From the NCBI GenBank assembly GCA_031257075.1, contig JAIRPM010000031.1, forward strand, positions 1 through 5,478: 5,478 nucleotides of DNA, in the 5' to 3' direction. This stretch comes from Spirochaetaceae bacterium. Lineage in GTDB: Bacteria > Spirochaetota > Spirochaetia > Treponematales > Breznakiellaceae. The stretch's first letter is position 1, and each line of letters starts with the position of its first letter. Positions 1 to 5,223 of this stretch are shown piece by piece. Below the pieces are notes generated by a model. It worked only from the letters and a program-made list of their open reading frames with translations. It ran no database searches and was not told the origin of the DNA. Both the position numbers and the translations under genes were made by a program.

Positions 1-162
1 CACGGGGACACCCGAAAGTATCTTGGCGCGGTCGCCGGAATGGTAGTGAACAACAACGAACGCCGGTTTGCGTTAAGGAACGGCTTTTTCGTGATAATCC
101 CCGCCGGCGACACGTTCAACATCATAGAGCCGTCCGGTGAATACAGCCCGCGTGAATGGTAG
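1..162 (+). CDS. C-terminal fragment of a possible U32-family peptidase (5' end outside window)
   Basis: An open frame enters from the left edge in frame 1 and ends at TAG 160-162, giving 53 residues. The segment reads TRKYLG near its start, then RRFALRNGFF, then IIPAGDTFNIIEPSG. The pattern of a TRxYLG motif, a short basic/aromatic strand with RN, and a GD followed by a hydrophobic strand and a P-x-G resembles the small beta-barrel domain at the C-terminus of U32 peptidase/tRNA-hydroxylation proteins (PrtC/YegQ type). This is pattern recognition on a short fragment, so the family assignment is tentative, though the reading frame looks genuinely coding. The protein ends shortly after the barrel with SPREW. 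It is co-directional with prfB downstream, separated by 108 bp that contain a promoter, so the two are probably separate transcription units. Confidence 0.5.
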   Translation, partial: HGDTRKYLGAVAGMVVNNNERRFALRNGFFVIIPAGDTFNIIEPSGEYSPREW

Positions 163-210
163 CGCTGCCTTAACAATTAAAGGCTTGCCGAAGCATCGAA
201 TTAATCAGCA

Positions 211-240
211 TTGCCAAGGGCTCTATGCACGGTATATAAA
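211..240 (+). promoter_or_regulatory. Candidate sigma-70 promoter for prfB
   Basis: TTGCCA (211-216) is followed after 16 nt by TATATA (233-238), or after 18 nt by TATAAA (235-240). Either would start transcription near 245-248, leaving a leader of about 25 nt before ATG 271. A second -10-like TAAAAT lies at 259-264; it would start transcription at or next to the ATG itself but has no good -35. The rest of the 163-270 gap holds only a weak 5-bp hairpin (GCCTT 167-171 with AAGGC 180-184) without a T run. Confidence 0.5.
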
Positions 241-270
241 TTTACAGCCGTATTCGGATAAAATATAACC

Positions 271-1372
271 ATGTTATTACAGGAACTAAGCGCCCCCGTC
301 CGCGAGTTGGGCGTAAAAATCACCGGAACCAGGAGGCGTCTTTGAGGACGCCGGTCTTGCAAAAAAGATAGCCACGCTCGAAGCGGACTGCGCCGCCGAA
401 GGCTTTTGGAATGATTCAAAAGCGGCAGAAAAGACTCTTACCTCTCTCAAGACGCTCAAAACCCGTTTTGAGCCATGGATGGCATTGGAAACCGAAGCGG
501 GCGACATTGCCGCCCACCTTGAACTGGCGCTGGAAGCAGCGGAAGAAAACGAAGCAGCCGAAATTGAGGCGGCCTTTGATACGTTAAGGCGAAAATACGA
601 AAAACAAAACCTGCTGGAACTCATGCCCGGCGAGGTTGACGGCAATGATTGCTTCCTTACCGTTCATTCCGGTGCCGGCGGCACCGAAGCCTGTGACTGG
701 GCAGGTATGCTCTACCGGATGTACCTCCGCTGGGCGGAACGGCGCGGTTTCAAAGTCGAAGACGTTGATATGCAGGAAGCAGAAGGCGGGCTAAAATCGG
801 CAACCGTCAAGGTGTGCGGCGCATACGCTTACGGTTATCTCAAATGCGAAACGGGTGTTCACCGGCTTGTGCGGATTTCACCCTATGACGCGAATTCCCG
901 CCGGCATACGAGTTTTTCATCCGTTTACGCCTTTCCTGTGCTGGACGATTCCATCGAAATCGAAATAAAGCCGGAAGACCTGCGCGTAGACACCTACCGT
1001 TCAAGCGGGTCGGGCGGCCAGCACATCAACAAAACAGACAGCGCCGTCCGGTTTACGCACCTGCCCACCGGTATCGTTGCCGCCTGCCAGAGCGAGCGCA
1101 GCCAGACGTTGAATCGCGCTACCGCAATGTCAATGCTGCGAGCGCGTTTGTACGAGCATTATAAGCAGGAAAAAGACAAAGAAAACGAAAAATTTGCCGC
1201 TGAAAAAAAGGATATTTCGTGGGGAAATCAGGTGCGGAGTTATGTGTTTCAGCCGTACACGCTGGTAAAAGACACGCGCACCAAAGTTGAAACGGGCAAC
1301 ATTCAGGCGGTAATGGACGGCGATATAGACCCTTTCATCGAAGCGTATTTGAAAGGAGTTGTCAATTTTTAA
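271..1372 (+). CDS. prfB: Peptide chain release factor 2 (RF2), expressed by programmed +1 frameshift
   Basis: RF2 recognises UGA and UAA in the ribosomal A site and triggers hydrolysis of peptidyl-tRNA. Frame 1 opens at ATG 271, reads 24 codons and stops at TGA 343-345. Slipping +1 on CTT (340-342) continues in frame 2 from GAG 344 to TAA 1370-1372, giving 366 residues, essentially the length of E. coli RF2. The helical N-terminal domain is followed by the GAGG and ETGVHRLVR core motifs. The catalytic GGQ is at residues 248-250 (GSGGQHINKTDSAV), and RRHTSFSSV follows the anticodon-like tripeptide. That tripeptide (203-205) is SPY rather than the usual SPF. No Shine-Dalgarno precedes ATG 271, and an in-frame TAA at 259-261 excludes an upstream start. 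The first Met of the uninterrupted frame (479) is residue 70 and not the true start. The 3' end overlaps convergent rnhB by 11 bp. Confidence 0.96.
331..346 (+). promoter_or_regulatory. RF2 autoregulatory +1 frameshift site
   Basis: The sequence is AGG AGG CGT CTT TGA G. An internal Shine-Dalgarno (AGGAGG, 331-336) lies 3 nt upstream of the slippery CTT (340-342), followed by the in-frame stop TGA (343-345). This is the arrangement known from prfB in most bacteria: when RF2 is scarce the ribosome pauses at UGA and slips to CTT-T/GAG, producing full-length RF2. The internal SD is a perfect anti-SD match. The base after UGA is G rather than the C seen in E. coli. Confidence 0.95.
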
Positions 1373-1961
1373 CCCTAAAACTGCGTCTGTGAATGGGCGA
1401 AAGGCCGTAGCGCGCTATCAGTTCACGATGCAGAGCGGTAGGGTAGCCTTTGTGTTTTTCAAACTGGTAGCAAGGGTAGAGGCCGGCCAATTCATACATA
1501 CGGGCATCACGGGCAGTTTTTGCAAGAATTGAGGCAGCCATTACCGCAAAAACGGTTGCGTCCGCTTTGGGGACAGGCTGGACGGAGCATGGGCCGGCAG
1601 CCTCTATGCCTTTCCATGGGTCAAAAGTCCCGTCCACAATTGCTTCAGTAATGCGGCAAGCCGTATCGGGAAAGGCAGAAGCGAGCGCGTCAAAGGCGCG
1701 GCGCATCGCCAGCAGGCTTGCTTGTAAAATATTAATTTCGTCAATTTCGGCATGAGTGGCAAAGGCCACACCAAAAGATGCCTGTGCCCGAATGACAGCC
1801 GCCGCTTCTTCACGTTTTTTTTCGGTTAATTTTTTTGAGTCGTTGAGGATATGCATAGGGAAGCCTTCCGGCAGCACAACAGCCGCCGCATAAACCGGCC
1901 CCGCAAGCGGGCCGCGCCCTGCTTCGTCAATGCCGCATTGTACACCGGTTAAGTTCATCAT
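1362..1961 (-). CDS. rnhB: Ribonuclease HII
   Basis: Cleaves the RNA strand of RNA/DNA hybrids and starts removal of single ribonucleotides embedded in DNA; cytosolic and metal dependent. The 199-residue product has the normal family length. The signature GIDEAGRGPLAGPV gives catalytic D12 and E13; D110 lies in IVDG and D134 in KADATVFAVMAASILAK, completing the usual four-carboxylate site. The C-terminal GYPT..H (172-178) and SPIHRRSF are also typical. Two ATGs are adjacent (1961 and 1958). The first overlaps the parB stop as ATGA, but the GGAG (1963-1966) is only 1 nt from it and 4 nt from the second, so the second ATG may be the real start (198 residues). Translation is very likely coupled to parB. 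The stop TGA (1364-1362) lies inside the end of prfB on the other strand. Confidence 0.95.
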   Translation of the reverse strand: MMNLTGVQCGIDEAGRGPLAGPVYAAAVVLPEGFPMHILNDSKKLTEKKREEAAAVIRAQASFGVAFATHAEIDEINILQASLLAMRRAFDALASAFPDTACRITEAIVDGTFDPWKGIEAAGPCSVQPVPKADATVFAVMAASILAKTARDARMYELAGLYPCYQFEKHKGYPTALHRELIARYGLSPIHRRSFRVKN

Positions 1962-2863
1962 GCTCCAGCAATAAGGTTGTAAAGGCGGTCAAGGTCATCC
2001 GCATTGTAGTATTCGATTTTCAGAGCGCCGCCGGAAAAATCACCATCTATGCGCACCTTTGTTCCCAGCGTTTCGATGAATTTTTGCTCCATTGCCTCAA
2101 GGTTAGGGTCCCGGGACGGAGAGCTTTTCCCGCCGCCGGGGGCGGCGCTTTTTATTCCAGCGCCGCCGCTTCCCAGTAAATCGCCCGCAAGTTTTTCAGC
2201 CTGACGGACATTCAAACTTTCGGCAATAATGCGTTCAAAAAGAACGCCGCGGGCGCTTTCGTCTTCCAGCGAAAGAATAGCGCGGGCATGCCCGGGAGTA
2301 ATTTCGCTGGAAATAAGGGCATTTTGCACCGGTTCCGGTAATTTTAACAGGCGCATAGCGTTGGCCAGCGTTGAACGTTTGGTCCCGAGTTTTGCGGCGG
2401 CTTCGTCCTGCGACATACCTGTCAAGTCTATCAATTGTTTGTAGGCGGCTGCTTCTTCTATGGGATTTAAGTCTGCGCGCTGGATGTTTTCGATTATTGA
2501 AACGGTAAGGCGCTTTTCATCCGAATAACTCCGCACCAGCGCGGGGATGCGTTCAAGACCGGCAAGTTTTGCGGCACGGTAGCGGCGCTCGCCCGCGATA
2601 ATTGTGTACACTCCGCCCGATATCGGGTCGCCGGATGTTTCCTCGACGATGATGGGCTGCAAAATTCCGTTTTCATGTATTGAATCGGCTAGTTCTTTCA
2701 ATGCGGCTTCGTCAAAGAATTTGCGCGGCTGCCCGGGGTTGGGGACAATACGCTCTATTGGAAGGAACATTTCACCGGCATTTTTTGAGAATTCGGCCCG
2801 TTCCATGTCGCCTATGGGAAGCAACGCTTCCAATCCTTTTCCTAATCCAAATTTTGGCTTCAT
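1958..2863 (-). CDS. parB: Chromosome partitioning protein ParB (Spo0J family)
   Basis: ParB binds parS sites, spreads as a CTP-dependent clamp and works with ParA in origin segregation. The 301-residue protein has the expected layout. A basic N-terminal tail (KFGLGKGLEALLP) probably contacts ParA. The ParB/Srx domain (about 34-130) contains NPGQPRKFF, the CTP-binding GERRYR motif (91-96) and ENIQR (125-129). A helix-turn-helix follows at about 150-175 (MSQDEAAAKLGTKRSTLANAM). Next comes a Gly/Ser/Pro-rich linker (231-252) and a C-terminal dimerisation domain (253-301). The start ATG 2863-2861 has AAGGA (2875-2871) 7 nt upstream. It follows parA after 22 nt and overlaps rnhB, so the three are probably one transcript. 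No full parS palindrome is visible within the window. Confidence 0.96.
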   Translation of the reverse strand: MKPKFGLGKGLEALLPIGDMERAEFSKNAGEMFLPIERIVPNPGQPRKFFDEAALKELADSIHENGILQPIIVEETSGDPISGGVYTIIAGERRYRAAKLAGLERIPALVRSYSDEKRLTVSIIENIQRADLNPIEEAAAYKQLIDLTGMSQDEAAAKLGTKRSTLANAMRLLKLPEPVQNALISSEITPGHARAILSLEDESARGVLFERIIAESLNVRQAEKLAGDLLGSGGAGIKSAAPGGGKSSPSRDPNLEAMEQKFIETLGTKVRIDGDFSGGALKIEYYNADDLDRLYNLIAGA

Positions 2864-2885
2864 TGTACTTTCCTTAGAAACATTC

Positions 2886-3641
2886 TCAATTACGCTGTAA
2901 AATTTCCCGGCTTAAACTCTGATAGGCTAAAGCGCCCGGGCAGCCGGGGTCATAGATTGAAATGGGCAGGCCATGGGAAGGCGCTTCGGAAAGCCGTACA
3001 TTGCGCGGAATAATGGTAGCATAAACCTTATCCTTAAAATAAGACGTAACCTGTTTGACTACACCCTGCGCCAGTTTGGTACGGGAATCATACATTGTAA
3101 AAAAGATACCATTAACTGAAAGTTCAGGATTGAGCGAATTTTGAATGCGCTTGATTGTTTCTAACAGCAAAGTCAGCCCTTCCAACGCAAAGTATTCACA
3201 CTGCATGGGGATGAGTACACTGTCGGCGGCTACAAGCCCGTTTATCGTAAGTACACCAAGAGACGGCGGGCAATCTATTAACAGATAATCGTAATCCGCT
3301 TTTACCAAACCGAGCGCTTCTTTTAGGTAGAAATCCGCGCGGTCTTTGCCTATCAGTTCGACGGTCGCGCCTGACAAATCGATACTTGCGGGTAAAACAA
3401 AAAGGTTTATGGCAGAACTTGACTGAACGGCGCGGCTTATCGGAACAACGCCGGCAAGCACTTCATAAACACCGTTTTTTTTTGTTTTTATGCCCAGGCC
3501 GCCGGTAAGATTTGCCTGTGAATCAAAGTCAACGAGAAGGACGCGCTTGCCTTCCGCCGCAAGGTACGCGCCGATGTTTATGGCGGAAGTTGTTTTACCC
3601 ACGCCCCCTTTTTGATTTACAAATACCAATGTACGGCCCAT
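2886..3641 (-). CDS. parA: Chromosome partitioning ATPase ParA (Soj family)
   Basis: ParA is the DNA-binding ATPase partner of ParB. The protein has 251 residues, the short chromosomal Soj size, with no N-terminal HTH extension. A deviant Walker A, KGGVGKTT (11-18), carries the signature lysine K11 and K16. LLVDFDSQANLT places the catalytic Asp at D40. Walker B is LLIDCPPSLG with D123, and RNVRLSEAPSHGLPI near the C-terminus is family-typical. An in-frame TAG (3668-3666) and the lack of other start codons fix the start at ATG 3641. There is no Shine-Dalgarno before it; instead a perfect TATAAT lies 7 nt upstream. An A9 run on the coding strand (3475-3483) spans codons 53-56. parB follows after 22 nt. 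Confidence 0.97.
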   Translation of the reverse strand: MGRTLVFVNQKGGVGKTTSAINIGAYLAAEGKRVLLVDFDSQANLTGGLGIKTKKNGVYEVLAGVVPISRAVQSSSAINLFVLPASIDLSGATVELIGKDRADFYLKEALGLVKADYDYLLIDCPPSLGVLTINGLVAADSVLIPMQCEYFALEGLTLLLETIKRIQNSLNPELSVNGIFFTMYDSRTKLAQGVVKQVTSYFKDKVYATIIPRNVRLSEAPSHGLPISIYDPGCPGALAYQSLSREILQRN

Positions 3642-3648
3642 TGTGTCT

Positions 3649-3677
3649 ATTATAGTTGAGAAAAACTAAATTCGGAA
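3649..3677 (-). promoter_or_regulatory. Candidate parAB promoter giving a leaderless mRNA
   Basis: On the minus strand TATAAT (3654-3649) is a perfect -10 box, with a weak TTCCGA (3677-3672) 17 nt upstream as -35. Only 7 nt separate the -10 from ATG 3641, so transcription would begin at or within a base or two of the start codon. It lies in the 51-bp gap after the cyclase gene, so parAB can be expressed independently of that gene. Confidence 0.5.
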
Positions 3678-3692
3678 GAGGCCGCGCGGGCG

Positions 3693-4889
3693 CTATTCCC
3701 GGCGCAACTCTTTGTAGTTGCGGAGGTTTACTTCACGGAAGTTGCCGTCATTGGAGTCATAAAGAACAATACAGTTGCGCCCCCATTCTTTGGCTTTGTA
3801 AAGGGCGGTATCGGCGGTGCGGTATAGTTCCTCCGGCGTAGACTTAGCGCCGCCGCGCATTATGTACATACCGATGCTGGCGGTAACATAGGGGGCGGCC
3901 TTTGATTTTTCATGCGGAATTTTCAGGTCGATTATCAATTGACGGAGTTTCAGCCCTATGCGTTCACATTCTATCGTCCGGTTCTCCGTCCATAACATGA
4001 TAAATTCTTCGCCGCCAACCCGTGCCGCATAGACATGCTCCTCATCCACAAGGCGTTTGAGTACATTTCCCATCGATTGTAATACAATATCACCTTTCGG
4101 ATGCCCGTAAAAATCATTGTAAAGTTTGAAATAATCAACATCTAACATGACTACGCAAACTGTTTGATGCACATGGCTGCACACCGAAATATAGAATTCT
4201 ACCGACTGGTCAAAACTGCGCCGATTGTTGAGACCGGTAAGCATATCATGGACGCTTTCATCGCGGTAGCGGTTACGCTCGGCCGTCAAAGACTGCGCCA
4301 AAATCCAATTTTTGATGTGCATATATGAGGTAAACCAATTCAGCACAATGCTAAACACCGCCGCCATCCCAACACTGCACAAATCGAAATGCCAATTCTT
4401 AAAAATGCCGCCAAAGGTGTCCGGCGGAAAAATACGGCAAATAACGTAAAAACCCGCCACAACCGCAAAATTGCCTATTATCGAAACAAGGGCATCAAAA
4501 ATGAGCAGCACCTCAAAAACAAAAAAGTAGAGCAGGAAGCGGGTTGTGTACGGCGACTGCGAATAGATAAGGCTTACCATGCAGAAAATCAGCACAACTC
4601 CCACAAAAAGGGCAAGGAATATATAATTTACCGCAATGGGCACCCTCCGCATCTGTTTAATAAAAAATGTAATGACAAAAATGATTAGTTGAAGCGCGGC
4701 GGGAAGATAAAACACCCATGAACGGCCGCTCTCCCCGGCGGGATAAAACGAGAGAATAATCATTAAAGAAGCGGCGGCAAAACTGCTAATACAAACACTG
4801 CGTATGTTGTGCCGGATAATATTTGACTGGCAATCAACAAACTCATTCTTCGAAAAACTAAAATACCGCCATTTGGTTATTAGCGAAAT
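3693..4889 (-). CDS. Membrane-anchored GGDEF diguanylate cyclase, probable AUU start
   Basis: Predicted to make cyclic di-GMP from two GTP. With the AUU start the protein is 398 residues; from the first ATG (4763) it is 356. Numbering here is from AUU. About six hydrophobic segments (31-49, 57-77, 86-109, 117-139, 140-155, 169-188) are followed by a short linker and a complete GGDEF domain. That domain has DMLTGLNNR (215-223), LDVDYFKLYNDFYGH with metal-binding D250, the active-site GGEEF (292-296) and TADTALYKAKEWGRN near the end. The RxxD inhibitory site expected 5 residues before GGEEF is absent (EEHV there). The ATG at 4763 has no Shine-Dalgarno and would cut the first hydrophobic helix in half. 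AUU 4889-4887 has GGGAGG 5 nt upstream, and the frame is open to a TAA at 4919-4917. The membrane region matches no named sensor domain that I recognise. The stop TAG is 51 bp before parA. Confidence 0.9.
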   Translation of the reverse strand: MSLITKWRYFSFSKNEFVDCQSNIIRHNIRSVCISSFAAASLMIILSFYPAGESGRSWVFYLPAALQLIIFVITFFIKQMRRVPIAVNYIFLALFVGVVLIFCMVSLIYSQSPYTTRFLLYFFVFEVLLIFDALVSIIGNFAVVAGFYVICRIFPPDTFGGIFKNWHFDLCSVGMAAVFSIVLNWFTSYMHIKNWILAQSLTAERNRYRDESVHDMLTGLNNRRSFDQSVEFYISVCSHVHQTVCVVMLDVDYFKLYNDFYGHPKGDIVLQSMGNVLKRLVDEEHVYAARVGGEEFIMLWTENRTIECERIGLKLRQLIIDLKIPHEKSKAAPYVTASIGMYIMRGGAKSTPEELYRTADTALYKAKEWGRNCIVLYDSNDGNFREVNLRNYKELRRE

Positions 4890-4900
4890 GACAACCTCCC
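4887..4900 (-). promoter_or_regulatory. Ribosome binding site deciding an AUU start
   Basis: On the minus strand GGGAGG (4900-4895) is followed by 5 nt and then ATT (4889-4887), in frame with the GGDEF gene. No ATG, GTG or TTG in this frame exists between the upstream stop (4919-4917) and ATG 4763. An AUU start is rare but known in bacteria (infC, pcnB). A mutated former ATG is the alternative. Confidence 0.55.
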
Positions 4901-4902
4901 AT

Positions 4903-4953
4903 AGGGAAGCACTGATTTATTCAACCGAGAATAAATCAATGATTACTTTCCCT
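4903..4953. repeat. Inverted repeat 1 of the cluster
   Basis: A perfect 10-bp stem, TGATTTATTC (4913-4922) with GAATAAATCA (4929-4938), closes a 6-nt loop. The outer ends AGGGAA (4903-4908) and TTCCCT (4948-4953) also pair around an asymmetric internal loop. There is no T tract and the stem is AT-rich, so it is not a typical terminator. Confidence 0.7.
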
Positions 4954-5010
4954 GTAGTTTCACAACGATTTGCAATAACTAAAAAGCAAATCGCGAAGAA
5001 ACTACAAGGG
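4950..5010. repeat. Inverted repeat 2 of the cluster
   Basis: The arms are CCCT (4950-4953), GTAGTTTC (4954-4961) and CGATTTGC (4966-4973), against GCAAATCG (4986-4993), GAAACTAC (4998-5005) and AGGG (5007-5010). This gives 20 paired positions interrupted by a 4x4 internal loop and one bulged A, with a 12-nt A-rich loop. The CCCT arm is shared with inverted repeat 1, so the two foldings compete at their boundary. Confidence 0.75.
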
Positions 5011-5046
5011 GCAACGCTGATTAGAGTCAATTTAATCAACGTTGCC
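5010..5046. repeat. Inverted repeat 3 of the cluster
   Basis: GGCAACGCTGATTAGA (5010-5025) pairs with TTTAATCAACGTTGCC (5031-5046) with a single C/A mismatch and one G-T pair, leaving a 5-nt loop. It begins directly at the end of inverted repeat 2. Confidence 0.75.
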
Positions 5047-5063
5047 TTAATATAACATTTTTT

Positions 5064-5092
5064 ATCACAAAGAAGAAGTAGGGCTGTTTCAA
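5064..5092 (-). promoter_or_regulatory. Weak candidate promoter for the GGDEF gene
   Basis: On the minus strand TTGAAA (5092-5087) and TGTGAT (5069-5064) are separated by 17 nt. The -10 matches consensus at only 4 of 6 positions. If used, the transcript would carry a leader of about 170 nt containing all three inverted repeats. A start inside the repeat cluster cannot be excluded. Confidence 0.25.
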
Positions 5093-5126
5093 GTCATGGA
5101 AATCAATCGTGATGTTTTTCCGAATC

Positions 5127-5152
5127 CGGCAAGCGGGCTAAAACCGCTTCCG
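5127..5152. repeat. GC-rich hairpin upstream of the formate dehydrogenase gene
   Basis: CGG-C-AAGCGG (5127-5136) pairs with CCGCTTCCG (5144-5152), a 9-bp stem with one bulged C and a 7-nt loop. It is followed by a short TTTT only 14 nt later, so it is a poor terminator. It may be part of a leader. The surrounding 5049-5270 stretch holds no gene I can support; a 47-codon frame at 5096-5239 is discussed under rejected items. Confidence 0.45.
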
Positions 5153-5170
5153 ATACCGCGTTTTCTCCCC

Positions 5171-5215
5171 GTGCAACTTATTTTATCAAAAAAGTTGCGC
5201 CTTTTGTGTTTTTGT
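5171..5215 (+). terminator. Possible rho-independent terminator or attenuator
   Basis: GTGCAACTT (5171-5179) pairs with AAGTTGCGC (5192-5200), 9 bp with one G-T pair, around a 12-nt AT-rich loop. It is followed by the T-rich stretch CTTTTGTGTTTTTGT. The T run is interrupted and the loop is long, so termination would be modest. No gene reads into it from the left on this strand, which makes a leader or attenuator role, or a remnant, as likely as a gene-end terminator. Confidence 0.35.
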
Positions 5216-5223
5216 GTTACACT
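5195..5223 (+). promoter_or_regulatory. Candidate promoter for the formate dehydrogenase gene
   Basis: TTGCGC (5195-5200) and TACACT (5218-5223) are 17 nt apart, matching consensus at 3/6 and 4/6 positions. Transcription would start near 5230, about 40 nt before ATG 5271. The -35 overlaps the right arm of the preceding hairpin. No sigma-54 type GG-N10-GC element was seen. Confidence 0.3.

Larger units (their letters stand above)
4903..5048. repeat. Cluster of three inverted repeats, MITE-like or structured leader
   Basis: This 146-bp stretch is almost entirely made of three adjacent imperfect palindromes. Variants of one motif, roughly AGGG(A/C)A..C.TGATT(T/A)A, occur four times in alternating orientation: from 4903 (+), from 4953 (-), from 5007 (+) and from 5047 (-). 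The two outermost copies form imperfect terminal inverted repeats of about 20 bp. A short ATA-containing sequence flanks both sides. The left end lies directly next to the GGGAGG of the cyclase gene. This organisation suits a small non-autonomous mobile element. If transcribed leftward it would form a folded 5' leader for the cyclase. No transposase is present, and no known element or riboswitch was recognised. Confidence 0.6.

Noticed and set aside
286..645. 119-codon minus-strand Ser/Ala-rich frame opposite prfB
   Set aside because: Low-complexity shadow of the prfB coding strand, with no start signals.
2604..2900. 98-codon plus-strand frame opposite the parB start
   Set aside because: Antisense shadow of a clearly real parB gene; no RBS and no family resemblance.
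3666..3720. GC-rich inverted sequence after the cyclase stop, considered as a terminator
   Set aside because: Only short stems (CGGG/CCCG) form and no T run follows directly on the minus strand; too weak to call.
4954..4966. GTTTCAC half-site resembling half of a ParB parS site (TGTTTCACGTGAAACA)
   Set aside because: The other half does not follow; the matching GAAAC lies about 40 nt away as the arm of a larger hairpin, so the parS palindrome is absent.
4903..5048. Considered whether the hairpins form a c-di-GMP (GEMM) riboswitch for the GGDEF gene
   Set aside because: Read on the minus strand, the conserved GEMM joining sequences and tetraloop/receptor pattern are not visible; the near-perfect palindromes look more like a repeat element.
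4903..5048. Considered an integron attC site or a CRISPR array
   Set aside because: No RYYYAAC/GTTRRRY core sites and no integrase; repeats are inverted and few, without regular unique spacers.
4804..5055. 83-codon plus-strand frame from ATG 4804
   Set aside because: Antisense to the cyclase N-terminus on its left and running through the inverted-repeat cluster on its right; no RBS and no recognisable protein.
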